Assembly: GCA_004558595.1 (NCBI GenBank)
Contig: SFCN01000011.1
Span: 1-41,903 of the forward strand
Direction: 5' to 3'
DNA length: 41,903 nucleotides
DNA from: Phascolarctobacterium sp.
Lineage (GTDB): Bacteria > Bacillota > Negativicutes > Acidaminococcales > Acidaminococcaceae
Below, piece after piece: positions 31,814-39,850 of this stretch. The number at the start of each line of letters is the position of its first letter. Within the stretch, counting starts at the first letter, position 1. The notes below the pieces were generated by a model, which worked only from the letters and a program-made list of their open reading frames with translations, was not told the DNA's origin and ran no database searches. Both the position numbers and the translations under genes were made by a program.

Positions 31814-33553
31814 ATGAATAAGCTCGTGCATGAAGATGCTAGCCAAGAGCAATGCATTAGGGGATTTTTGCATGGCTTTCTCAATAAAACTGGCGGCTTA
31901 CACTCTTTGGAAAGCATTTTGCTGGAGGTTGGACAGTTTTTTGAGGCGGATAGAGCCTACATTTTTGAATTTGATGAAGAGAGATTATTTATTAGCAATA
32001 CCTATGAATGGTGCGCTGCTGGAATAAATCCGGAAATTGATAATCTACAAAAAATGCCGATGTCCGCTGCTACTATGTGGTTGGACGGCTTTAAAAAGGA
32101 TGGGCACATCTTTATCACCGATTTGGAAAAAGAATATGACCACGAATCCGTTTTATATAGCATTCTAAAGCCGCAGGGCATACACTCTCTGATGGTGGTG
32201 CCCATGATGGTGCATGGCGAGGTTGTTGGCTTCATCGGCGTGGATAATCCCTGCGCCAATATGGATAAATCACTATTCTTATCCGTGGTCGCTGCATCCT
32301 GCTATAGCGAAATTGCTCATAATAAACGTATTTTGAACGAAAAGCTGGAGTTTGAAAAAAAGCAGAGAGAGCTTTTGCAGGAGGCCCTGACTCAGGCTGA
32401 ATATGCCAATCGTGCTAAAACAGTTTTCTTAAATAGCATGAGCCATGATATCCGCACGCCCATGAATGCGATTGTTGGCTTCACCGCCTTGGCGGAGGAG
32501 CATATTACGGAGACGGAGCGGGTGCGTGATTACTTGCGCAAAATTAGTGTTTCCAGTAAGCACCTGCTAAGCTTGATAAACGATGTGCTGGATATGAGTC
32601 GTATTGAGAGTGGCAATGTTAAGATGGAGCAGAACCGGATGTGCTTGGCGGAACTCTTGCATGAGTTGCAGACGATTGTGCACACGGATGTATATGATAA
32701 ACAGCTTAATTATGACGTAATCAATAATTCGGATACTGGCAGAATCATTATTGGCGATAAGCTGCGCTTGAATCAAATTCTCTTGAACCTAGTCAGCAAT
32801 GCCATTAAATTTACGCCTAAAGGTGGCAGAATCACTCTCAGAATTAATGAAGAGTTAACTGGTGATAACCAAGTGCTTTATCAAATAGATGTGGAGGATA
32901 CCGGCATCGGCATGAGCAAGGACTTTCTGCCCCATGTTTTTGAGCCCTTTGTGCGCGAGCAAACAAGCACCATCAGCAAAATTCAGGGCACCGGCTTGGG
33001 ACTCTCCATCACGAAAAAGCTCATCGATTTAATGGGCGGAAGCATCAGTGTGCAAAGTGTTGAGGGTCGGGGGACTGTTTTTAGCGTGTCCTTAAGCTTC
33101 GAGATTTCTGAGCAGGCTGAGTCCAAGCTGGAGCCGCAATGCAATGTTAGTGAGCAAAAACGGATCTCCTTCGAGGGTAAAAGGGTGCTTTTGGTTGAGG
33201 ATAATGAGCTCAATCAGGAGATTGCCGAGGCTATTTTACAAATGGTGGGCTTCGAAGTTGAAATTGCTGATGATGGCTTCAAGGCAGTGGAACTGGTGCA
33301 GGGGGCTCAGGCTGGTTATTATGATTTAGTATTGATGGATATTCAGATGCCGGTGATGAATGGCTATGATGCTACAAGGGCAATTCGAGCTTTAGATAAT
33401 CCTGTGCTGGCAAATATTCCTATTGTAGCCATGACTGCCAATGCATTTGAAGAGGATCGACGCGCGGCATTGGCCTGTGGCATGAATGAGCACATCGCCA
33501 AGCCGATTAATGTGCCTCGTTTAGTAGAGGTAGTGGGTGAGCTTTTTAAATAA
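31814..33553 (+). CDS. Hybrid sensor histidine kinase with receiver domain
   Basis: A 579-residue soluble kinase. It has an N-terminal GAF-like domain (about 25-175: LEVGQFFEADRAYIFEFDEE, SLMVVPMMVHGEVVGFIGVDN), a coiled-coil linker (about 178-205), HisKA with phospho-acceptor His211 in NSMSHDIRTPMNAIVGF, HATPase with LNLVSNAIKFTPKGG, DTGIGMSKDFLP and GTGLGLSITKK, and a C-terminal receiver (about 458-575) with acidic LLVEDNELN, phospho-Asp509 in LMDIQMPVMNGYDA, and the switch lysine in HIAKPINVPR. No membrane segment, so it senses a cytosolic signal. No response regulator or DNA-binding output is beside it, so the output path is unknown. ATG 31814 has GGAGG five bases upstream. Confidence 0.9.
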   Translation: MNKLVHEDASQEQCIRGFLHGFLNKTGGLHSLESILLEVGQFFEADRAYIFEFDEERLFISNTYEWCAAGINPEIDNLQKMPMSAATMWLDGFKKDGHIFITDLEKEYDHESVLYSILKPQGIHSLMVVPMMVHGEVVGFIGVDNPCANMDKSLFLSVVAASCYSEIAHNKRILNEKLEFEKKQRELLQEALTQAEYANRAKTVFLNSMSHDIRTPMNAIVGFTALAEEHITETERVRDYLRKISVSSKHLLSLINDVLDMSRIESGNVKMEQNRMCLAELLHELQTIVHTDVYDKQLNYDVINNSDTGRIIIGDKLRLNQILLNLVSNAIKFTPKGGRITLRINEELTGDNQVLYQIDVEDTGIGMSKDFLPHVFEPFVREQTSTISKIQGTGLGLSITKKLIDLMGGSISVQSVEGRGTVFSVSLSFEISEQAESKLEPQCNVSEQKRISFEGKRVLLVEDNELNQEIAEAILQMVGFEVEIADDGFKAVELVQGAQAGYYDLVLMDIQMPVMNGYDATRAIRALDNPVLANIPIVAMTANAFEEDRRAALACGMNEHIAKPINVPRLVEVVGELFK

Positions 33554-33573
33554 AATAGCTTTGATAAAACGAA

Positions 33574-33622
33574 AAAGCAGAACCATGACTGTCGCAAGGG
33601 ACAGCGAGGTTCTGCTTTCTTT
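33574..33622. terminator. Bidirectional terminator, kinase / lrgB
   Basis: AAAGCAGAACC (33574-33584) pairs with GGTTCTGCTTT (33609-33619); inner CTGTC/GACAG stem. It separates convergent genes. The outer stem is the same as that of the metH terminator. Confidence 0.87.
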
Positions 33623-33624
33623 AT

Positions 33625-34335
33625 TTACCAAATGCTCTTCAGTATGGGTAGCAAAATCGGCGCTAGGATGGAGGTGGCGATGCCCGTCAGGGCGATAGCC
33701 ACGCCACCGATAGCCAGCTGCACGGGGCTGACGCTAGCGCAGGCGCTGGCGCCGAGCCCGTGGCTGGAGGCGCCGATGGCAAGGCCAGCGGCGATATCGT
33801 TCTTGATACCAAAAAGCTTTAGCAGCTTGTGGTTGAAGGTGGCTCCCAGCATGCCGGTGAGAATAACAGCCGCAGTGGTTAAGGCCGGGATACCACCGAT
33901 GGTTTTAGAAACATCGATAGCGATAGGCGTAGTGACTGATTTAGGAATAAGGCTCAGGAGCACCTTTTCGCTGGCGCCCAAGCCCTTGGCACTAAAGTAC
34001 ATTACGACGATGGCAACCATCGTGGCAATGGTCACTCCTCCTAAAATGGGCACAGCCTTCTCTTGGATAATTTTGCGATTTTTGTAGAGGGGCAGGGCAA
34101 GAGCGATGGTGGCAGGGCCCAGCAGGAAATTAATAAACTCAGCACCGGCAGCATATTGCTGATACTCCAAGCCGGGCGTATAGACTAAAATCGCAATGAT
34201 ACCCACACAGGCCGGTACAAAGGGCGGCAGGATGCGCAGATTGAGCCTATCTACGAGAATTTCACTAAAGGCATATAAAATAACGGTCAGGCCGATACCA
34301 AAAAGAGGCGAGTTAACTAAGCTCTCAGGAAACAT
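33625..34335 (-). CDS. lrgB: LrgB/CidB family membrane protein
   Basis: A 236-residue integral membrane protein with about seven helices. The family block LLGPATIALALPLYKNR and the highly conserved SVTTPIAIDVSKTIGG and GLAIGASSHGLGASA are present. LrgB works with LrgA in holin/antiholin-like control of autolysis, and in some bacteria the pair transports small organic acids such as pyruvate; the sequence does not decide which. Its ATG lies one base after the lrgA stop, with GGAGG about nine bases upstream inside the end of lrgA, so translation is coupled. It converges on the kinase gene over a shared terminator. Confidence 0.93.
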   Translation of the reverse strand: MFPESLVNSPLFGIGLTVILYAFSEILVDRLNLRILPPFVPACVGIIAILVYTPGLEYQQYAAGAEFINFLLGPATIALALPLYKNRKIIQEKAVPILGGVTIATMVAIVVMYFSAKGLGASEKVLLSLIPKSVTTPIAIDVSKTIGGIPALTTAAVILTGMLGATFNHKLLKLFGIKNDIAAGLAIGASSHGLGASACASVSPVQLAIGGVAIALTGIATSILAPILLPILKSIW

Positions 34336-34336
34336 C

Positions 34337-34696
34337 TCAGTGGCCTCCCTTCTTAAGCATGGCTTCTAAAAAGAAGGCCGTAGCAGCTAAAACCGCAATG
34401 CTGACCAAAACAATGGAGACCACAATGGGCATGAGCTCCGCCTTAATCACATCAGCGTAAAGGATTACGCTGACTCCGGCGGGCAAAAACAGCATACCCA
34501 TTTTGGAAATTAATATATCGCAAATCCCTTCTACCGAGCTGGCAGGGATGATGCCGCGGCACAGCAGGGCTGTCAAGATCAGCATGCCCAAAAGGGCTGG
34601 GGGAAAGGGTACGCCTAAGGCGTTAATAATCAGCGTGGATATCCATTGTAAAAGTAGTAGAAAAGCGATACCACGCAATAGTGATGTGGGTGACAT
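34337..34696 (-). CDS. lrgA: LrgA/CidA family holin-like protein
   Basis: A 119-residue membrane protein with four predicted helices and the CidA/LrgA signature: LLLLQWISTLIINALGVPFPPALLGMLIL (given in pieces LLQWISTLII and GVPFPPALLGMLIL) and a KMGMLFLPAGVSVILY segment. It is the small partner of LrgB. A longer frame runs upstream to 34768, but ATG 34696 has AGGAGGAG about seven bases upstream. A minus-strand promoter lies 45 bases further up. No LytSR-type two-component regulator is adjacent; the hybrid kinase on the other side is not of that type. Confidence 0.92.
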   Translation of the reverse strand: MSPTSLLRGIAFLLLLQWISTLIINALGVPFPPALLGMLILTALLCRGIIPASSVEGICDILISKMGMLFLPAGVSVILYADVIKAELMPIVVSIVLVSIAVLAATAFFLEAMLKKGGH

Positions 34697-34739
34697 AAAA
34701 AAACTCCTCCTCATAACAACGAAACAAAAAGTGATTTTA

Positions 34740-34768
34740 ATTGTGACACAAGCAGCGAATGCTGTCAA
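34740..34768 (-). promoter_or_regulatory. Promoter of lrgAB
   Basis: On the minus strand a perfect TTGACA (34768-34763), 17-base spacer, CACAAT (34745-34740). Confidence 0.65.
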
Positions 34769-34811
34769 GAAAGAAGGACAAAGATTTCACCAAATTAACA
34801 AATTTACCTAT

Positions 34812-34839
34812 TTGACTTTTTGACTTTTGATGCTATAAT
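34812..34839 (+). promoter_or_regulatory. Promoter of clpB
   Basis: TTGACT (34812-34817), 16-base spacer, perfect TATAAT (34834-34839). Transcription from here gives a leader of about 185 bases that contains the palindromic repeat. No CIRCE or sigma-32-type element is seen. Confidence 0.7.
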
Positions 34840-34862
34840 ACATAATAGAACAAGTTGAATAA

Positions 34863-34976
34863 ACCCCTCCACCGCAAGCGGTCCCCCTCCCCTTTTCCCT
34901 CAAGGGATTAGCACGACCAACACGTTCTCGCGGCACTGCGCTTGCGACAACGTTGGTCTTAGCGTCAAAGGGGAGG
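34863..34976. repeat. Palindromic element in the clpB leader
   Basis: CCTCCCCTTT (34886-34895) pairs perfectly with AAAGGGGAGG (34967-34976); inside, GACCAAC (34915-34921) pairs with GTTGGTC (34952-34958). Small hairpins ACCGCAAGCGGT (34871-34882) and CCCTCAAGGG sit on the 5' side. It is non-coding and lies between the clpB promoter and start codon; it looks like an intergenic repeat unit, and in RNA would be a stable hairpin. Confidence 0.7.
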
Positions 34977-35028
34977 CAAACTGTTTGAATTATGGAGGGC
35001 AAGGTAATAGATACAGGAGGGATAGATT

Positions 35029-37572
35029 ATGAATGAAAACTACAGCGAAGAGCTGAAATCTATTTTAGAAGCAGCCCAACAGCAGGCTGTAATGCGTTAC
35101 CACCAAGAGCTGAGCACTGCCCATGTGCTGGTTGCTCTGTGTGGCAGCGAGGGCTTCTTTAAATATTTGCTGCAAAGCCTGCATATTGATGAAGCAGCCT
35201 TCACCCAGGATGCGAAGGCTTTGGTAGAAAAAATCCCCGGCGTCAAGGGTCAGGACCGTCAGCTGATGATGGGCACTGGCTTTGCCCGCGTGATGGCTTT
35301 GCTTAACCAAAATGCCAAGGGTGAAATTACCGTGGGGGACATGGTAGCCACCATTGCTAGCGACGGCGACAATGATGTTGTTTCTTTGTTCCGCAAATAT
35401 GGTATTGACAAAAAGAAGGTTGAGGCCGCTTGGATGCAGTATCAGAACACCGCTGCAGACGAAGAAACCAAAAAGACCTTGGAAAAATACGGTCAGGATT
35501 TGACGGCTAAGGCTAAGGATGGTAAGCTGGACCCGGTAATTGGCCGCGATGAAGAAATTCGTCGCGTGATCGAAATCTTAAGCCGCCGTAAAAAGAATAA
35601 CCCGGTGCTTATCGGTGAGCCCGGTGTAGGCAAGACTGCCATCGCCGAGGGCTTGGCCCGCCGCATCGTGGCAGGCGACGTGCCCGAGGGCTTGAAGAAC
35701 AAAACCTTGTATGCTCTGGATTTGGCAGCTCTGGTGGCTGGCGCCAAATTCCGTGGTGAGTTTGAAGAGCGCCTGAAGAAGGTGCTCAAGGCAGTCAGTG
35801 ACAGCGCCGGTCAAATTATTATGTTTATCGACGAGCTGCATACCGTAGTGGGCGCAGGCGCCGCCGAGGGAGCTATGGACGCGGGCAATATCTTAAAGCC
35901 CATGCTGGCTCGTGGCGAGCTGCGCTGCATCGGCGCCACTACCCTGAATGAATATCGCAAGTATATTGAAAAGGACAGCGCTCTTGAGCGTCGTTTCCAG
36001 CCCGTAATGGTCAAGGAGCCGGGTGTTGAGGATACCATCTCCATCCTGCGTGGTCTCCGTGAGCGTTATGAGGTACATCATGGCGTGCGCATTAAGGACG
36101 CTGCCTTGGTAGCAGCCGCTGTGCTATCCAACCGTTATATCAACGACCGCTTCCTGCCGGATAAGGCCATTGACTTGGTGGATGAGGCTGCAGCTCGTCT
36201 GCGTACGGAAATTGATAGTCTGCCTACCGAGCTGGACGAAAGTAAACGCCGTATTCTGCAGCTGGAAATCGAAGCTCAGGCTTTGGCTAAGGAAGAGGAC
36301 GATGCTTCTAAGGAGCGTCTGACTAAGCTTAATGAGGAATTGGCTAAGCTGCGTCAGGCCAATGATGATTTGGTAAAGCGTTGGGATGCAGAAAAGGCCT
36401 CCATTGCCCGCGTGCGCGAGGTCAAGAAGGAAATCGATGCTGTCAAGCAGCAGATGGAGCAGGCCGAGCGTGATTATGATTTGAACAAGCTGGCCGAGCT
36501 GAAATATGGTCGTCTGCCCGCTTTGCAAAAGGAGCTGTCCACTCTGTCCACAAAGGATGAGCAGGGCAATGACAATGTACTGCTGAAGGAAGAGGTGGAC
36601 GAGGAGGATATTGCCAAGGTAGTCAGCACTTGGACCGGCATCCCCGTTTCCCGCTTAGGCAGTGGCGAGCGTGAAAAATTAGTACACTTGGAAGAAATTC
36701 TGCATCAGCGTGTTGTTGGTCAGGATGAGGCTGTCAAGGCCGTCAGCGAGGCCGTTATCCGTGCTCGTGCCGGCATCAAGGACCCCAACCGTCCCATTGG
36801 CTCCTTCATCTTCCTTGGCCCCACCGGTGTGGGCAAGACCGAGCTGGCCAAAACCTTGGCTGAGGTACTCTTTGATGATGAACGCAATATGGTGCGTATC
36901 GATATGAGCGAATACATGGAGAAGCACACCGTTTCACGTCTGATTGGCGCTCCTCCAGGCTATGTGGGTTATGATGAGGGTGGTCAGCTGACTGAGGCTG
37001 TACGCCGTCACCCCTACTGTGTAATCCTGCTGGATGAAATCGAAAAGGCCCATGCGGACGTGTTCAACGTTCTCCTGCAGGTACTGGACGACGGTCGCCT
37101 GACCGATGGTCAGGGACGCAGCGTGGACTTTAAGAACACCCTGATTATCATGACTAGTAACCTAGGCAGCAGCGAAATCATGAAGAACCAAGGTCAAATG
37201 GATAGAGAAAAGATTCAGCAAATGCTGATGAACTTCTTCCGTCCGGAGTTCCTGAACCGTGTGGATGATATCGTTACATTCAAGCCACTGCAACAGGAGC
37301 AGATCAAGGATATCGTTAAGCTGGTACTGCACGAGCTTAGCGAACGCTTGAACAAGCAGCTGGAGCTGACGCTGACCGCTTCCGACGAGGCTGTGGCCTT
37401 CTTAGCTCAGGCTGGCTTTGACCCTGCCTTTGGTGCACGTCCCTTGAAACGTCTCATTGTGCACACTGTAGAAAATATTCTCGGTCGCAAGATTGTGGCC
37501 GGTGAAATCAAGAATGGCGAAAAAGCAGAGGTTGTGCTCCGCAATGGTGCCATTGATGTGGTTTTAAAATAA
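35029..37572 (+). CDS. clpB: ATP-dependent disaggregase ClpB
   Basis: An 847-residue Hsp100 chaperone that, with DnaK, extracts proteins from aggregates. The N-terminal Clp_N repeats span about 1-145; the first AAA module has Walker A GEPGVGKT (196-203) and Walker B IIMFIDELHTVVG; the coiled-coil middle domain (about 390-520) is full length, which marks ClpB rather than ClpA/ClpC; the second AAA module has Walker A GPTGVGKT (about 597-604), CVILLDEIEKAH and the GARPLKR sensor 2. Start ATG 35029 has CAGGAGGG seven bases upstream. Monocistronic, with a long palindrome-bearing leader and a strong terminator. Confidence 0.95.
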   Translation: MNENYSEELKSILEAAQQQAVMRYHQELSTAHVLVALCGSEGFFKYLLQSLHIDEAAFTQDAKALVEKIPGVKGQDRQLMMGTGFARVMALLNQNAKGEITVGDMVATIASDGDNDVVSLFRKYGIDKKKVEAAWMQYQNTAADEETKKTLEKYGQDLTAKAKDGKLDPVIGRDEEIRRVIEILSRRKKNNPVLIGEPGVGKTAIAEGLARRIVAGDVPEGLKNKTLYALDLAALVAGAKFRGEFEERLKKVLKAVSDSAGQIIMFIDELHTVVGAGAAEGAMDAGNILKPMLARGELRCIGATTLNEYRKYIEKDSALERRFQPVMVKEPGVEDTISILRGLRERYEVHHGVRIKDAALVAAAVLSNRYINDRFLPDKAIDLVDEAAARLRTEIDSLPTELDESKRRILQLEIEAQALAKEEDDASKERLTKLNEELAKLRQANDDLVKRWDAEKASIARVREVKKEIDAVKQQMEQAERDYDLNKLAELKYGRLPALQKELSTLSTKDEQGNDNVLLKEEVDEEDIAKVVSTWTGIPVSRLGSGEREKLVHLEEILHQRVVGQDEAVKAVSEAVIRARAGIKDPNRPIGSFIFLGPTGVGKTELAKTLAEVLFDDERNMVRIDMSEYMEKHTVSRLIGAPPGYVGYDEGGQLTEAVRRHPYCVILLDEIEKAHADVFNVLLQVLDDGRLTDGQGRSVDFKNTLIIMTSNLGSSEIMKNQGQMDREKIQQMLMNFFRPEFLNRVDDIVTFKPLQQEQIKDIVKLVLHELSERLNKQLELTLTASDEAVAFLAQAGFDPAFGARPLKRLIVHTVENILGRKIVAGEIKNGEKAEVVLRNGAIDVVLK

Positions 37573-37580
37573 TACTTATT

Positions 37581-37619
37581 AAAGACTGTGGTACGCTTTT
37601 GGTACTACAGTCTTTTTTT
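37581..37619 (+). terminator. Intrinsic terminator after clpB
   Basis: AAAGACTGT pairs with ACAGTCTTT, inner GGTAC/GGTACT arm, then TTTTTT. Confidence 0.9.
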
Positions 37620-37672
37620 AGCAGGTAAATAGGCATTTGTGTAGAATATTATCAGTAAAGAGGTGAGCGGCT

Positions 37673-38668
37673 ATGCTATTCACATTAATTAAACGATTCA
37701 TTGAAGCGGTTTTGCTGGTGCTGTGCCTATTTGTGAGCGGATTTGTAGGGCCAGCCGTGCAGGCAGCGACTCTGGATTATAGGCAGCCACAGAGCTGGGC
37801 CTATTGGCAGGAGGGACATGAGAAGTCTGTAGATTGCTTTTTAATCTGTCCTACGGTTTGCTTGGGTGGGGAGGGGCACTACAACCTTAAGCTGGATGAC
37901 TCTCAAAGCGGTGAGCTGCGAGCATTCGTGGGGGCGCTGAACATGGAGCGGGGGATTTATGACGCTAGCTGCACCATGTACGCACCCTTTTATCAGCAGG
38001 CTTCTCTGGCCGTGTATAAGCTGCCGGAAGGTGAACAGGAGCAGTATTTACAGCTGGCCTATGCGGACGTGCGGGCAGCCTTCCAGGCCTATCTAGAGCA
38101 AAGCCAAAAGCCAATTGTACTGGCAGGCTTCTCTCAAGGCGCCGATATGTGCATCCGTCTGCTAAAGGAGTTCGGGGCGGAGCCTGCGCTAGCAAAGCGC
38201 TTAGTTGCCTGCTATGCCATCGGTTGGCGCATTACCGAGGCGGAGCTCAAGACTTATTCCCACTTGAAGATGGCTCAAGGCCCTGCTGATACCGGTGTTA
38301 TAATTAGCTTTAACTCTGAGAGCCCTGCGGTGCAGTCTTCCCTGATGGTGCCTAAGGGCGTCAAAACCAAGGCTATCAACCCCTTAACTTGGCGCACGGA
38401 TAATAATTATGCTAGCGCCTTGCATAACAAGGGTGCCTGCTTTACTGATTACAGTGCTAACATCAAACAGGAGCAGCCTTATTTTTGTGGGGCATGGCTA
38501 GATGCAGAGCGAGGAACGCTGAAAATCAATAGTAAGATTACGCCACTGGCCTATCCACCGGTTTTAGATATCTTCACTACAGGTGTTTATCATTTATACG
38601 ATTATCAATTTTTTTATCGCAATTTACAGGAAAATGTGTCCCTGCGCACTGGAGCCTACTGGCGTTAG
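37673..38668 (+). CDS. Secreted DUF3089 family alpha/beta hydrolase
   Basis: A 331-residue protein with an N-terminal signal peptide (basic start, hydrophobic 9-27, likely cleavage after AVQA near residue 31). The mature part fits DUF3089: TLDYRQPQSWAYW, DCFLICPTVCLGGE (an early strand that in relatives reads FYVHPT), and the nucleophile elbow VLAGFSQGADMCIRLL with Ser154, followed by VACYAIGWRI. DUF3089 proteins are predicted esterases or lipases of unknown substrate; the extracytoplasmic location suggests the envelope or environment. Start ATG 37673 follows AGAGGTGAG. It stands alone; the 228 bases to the dapF start hold only a weak promoter (TATAAT 38860-38865, no clear -35). Confidence 0.82.
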   Translation: MLFTLIKRFIEAVLLVLCLFVSGFVGPAVQAATLDYRQPQSWAYWQEGHEKSVDCFLICPTVCLGGEGHYNLKLDDSQSGELRAFVGALNMERGIYDASCTMYAPFYQQASLAVYKLPEGEQEQYLQLAYADVRAAFQAYLEQSQKPIVLAGFSQGADMCIRLLKEFGAEPALAKRLVACYAIGWRITEAELKTYSHLKMAQGPADTGVIISFNSESPAVQSSLMVPKGVKTKAINPLTWRTDNNYASALHNKGACFTDYSANIKQEQPYFCGAWLDAERGTLKINSKITPLAYPPVLDIFTTGVYHLYDYQFFYRNLQENVSLRTGAYWR

Positions 38669-38896
38669 GGAAGTATTGAATACAAAATATCGACATAAAT
38701 AGAGCTTACACGTGGGGTGGACTTGGTACTGAACCTGGATAAGAATAAGAAATAATATCAAGGGCGTATCTGCTTTGCTTGGCTGAATGCATATGTTGAA
38801 TGTGAATGAAAAATAGTGATAAATTTCTTCTTAGCTGGTGTAAAATGGACTATTTATGTTATAATGATAAGAGTAGTATCTAAAGGAGGCAGTGCC

Positions 38897-39695
38897 ATGA
38901 AAATAGAATTCACTAAAATGCACGGCGCTGGCAACGATTACGTATATGTGGACTGCACTAAAGAGGAGCTGCCACATCCGGAGCTTATTTCCGAATACGT
39001 CAGCCATCGTCGTTTTAGCATTGGCAGTGACGGCTTGATTTGCGTGTGCAAATCCGATGTTGCTGATTTTAAAATGCGCATGTTCAATGCTGACCGCTCT
39101 GAAGGTAAGATGTGCGGCAACGGCATTCGTTGCGTGGCAAAATTTGTTTATGACAAGGGCTTGACGGATAAGAATCCTGTCACCATCGAGACCCTGTCCG
39201 GTATTAAAACTGTGGAAATGCAAGTGGAGGAGGGAAAGGTTGTGTCTGCTAAGGTAGATATGGGTAAACCCGTTTTTAAGGCTACAGAAATTCCGATGAA
39301 TTGTGACCACTATATTTTTGTGGATCAAGGCTTGGTATTGGATGATATGCATGATGATGTAACCAAGGAAAAGGTTGTGTTCAACGGCACCGCTATTTCC
39401 ATGGGCAATCCTCACTTTGTTACCTTTGTAGATGATGTGGATGCTCTGAATTTGGAAGAGCTGGGACCGCAATTTGAGCATCACAAGCTGTTCCCCGAGG
39501 GCGTGAATACTGAATTTGTACAAGTTATTGATAAAAATACTGTTAAATTCCGCGTGTGGGAGCGTGGCAGCGGCGAGACTTGGGCCTGCGGTACCGGCGC
39601 CAGCGCTGTGGCTGTGGCTCGACCATGTATATTTAGAGGGTCCGGCAGTTGAGGCTTTCATAGGAACTGTTGAAGTGCCTGACGACATCAAATAA
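38897..39695 (+). pseudogene. dapF: Diaminopimelate epimerase, disrupted by an internal deletion with frameshift
   Basis: DapF converts LL- to meso-diaminopimelate for lysine and peptidoglycan. From ATG 38897 (AAAGGAGG seven bases upstream) the frame reads normal DapF: TKMHGAGNDYVYVD, the first active cysteine in GKMCGNGIRCVAKF, and the second in ERGSGETWACGTGASAVAVA. Immediately after, at about 39618, the reading changes to RPCIFRGSGS and stops at 39652. In the +1 frame from 39621 the authentic C-terminus is found, DHVYLEGPAVEAFIG followed by TVEVPDDIK and a stop at 39693-39695. About 30 residues normally present between these parts (including the GGDL strand) are missing, so roughly 90 bases, not a multiple of three, were lost. 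Either a true pseudogene or an assembly deletion. A longer frame begins at 38816, but that start is not needed. Confidence 0.87.
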
Positions 39696-39797
39696 GACGT
39701 ATTATAAGCCATCATCTGCGTCGTCAAGGATCCTAGGAGTATTAATTTATACGCCGTCGTCGCCTTTCCTCGCATCTAATGGCTTCTAATGTGTCTT
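39694..39797. repeat. Inverted-repeat intergenic element, copy 2
   Basis: A 104-bp imperfect palindrome starting in the stop codon of the broken dapF. The left end AAGACGTATTATAAGCCAT matches the inverse of the right end (AAGACACATTAGAAGCCAT on the other strand) at 16 of 19 positions. It shares the core CCTAGGAGTATTA-TTTATACGCCGTCG with copy 1 at 19487-19657 but lacks that copy's central 65-70 bases. Confidence 0.75.
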
Positions 39798-39850
39798 GAA
39801 AAACATATATTATTTTAAATTTTATTTTCAAATGGGGGTTTGTATTTAAA

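Noticed and set aside
34861..34985. CIRCE (HrcA) operator before clpB, because TTAGCAC occurs
   Set aside because: The matching GAGTGCTAA half at nine bases spacing is absent; the TTAGCAC is part of the palindromic repeat.
38669..38896. Extra gene or longer dapF start (38816) in the gap before dapF
   Set aside because: The extended N-terminus is hydrophobic filler not found in DapF, and AAAGGAGG is correctly placed for ATG 38897.
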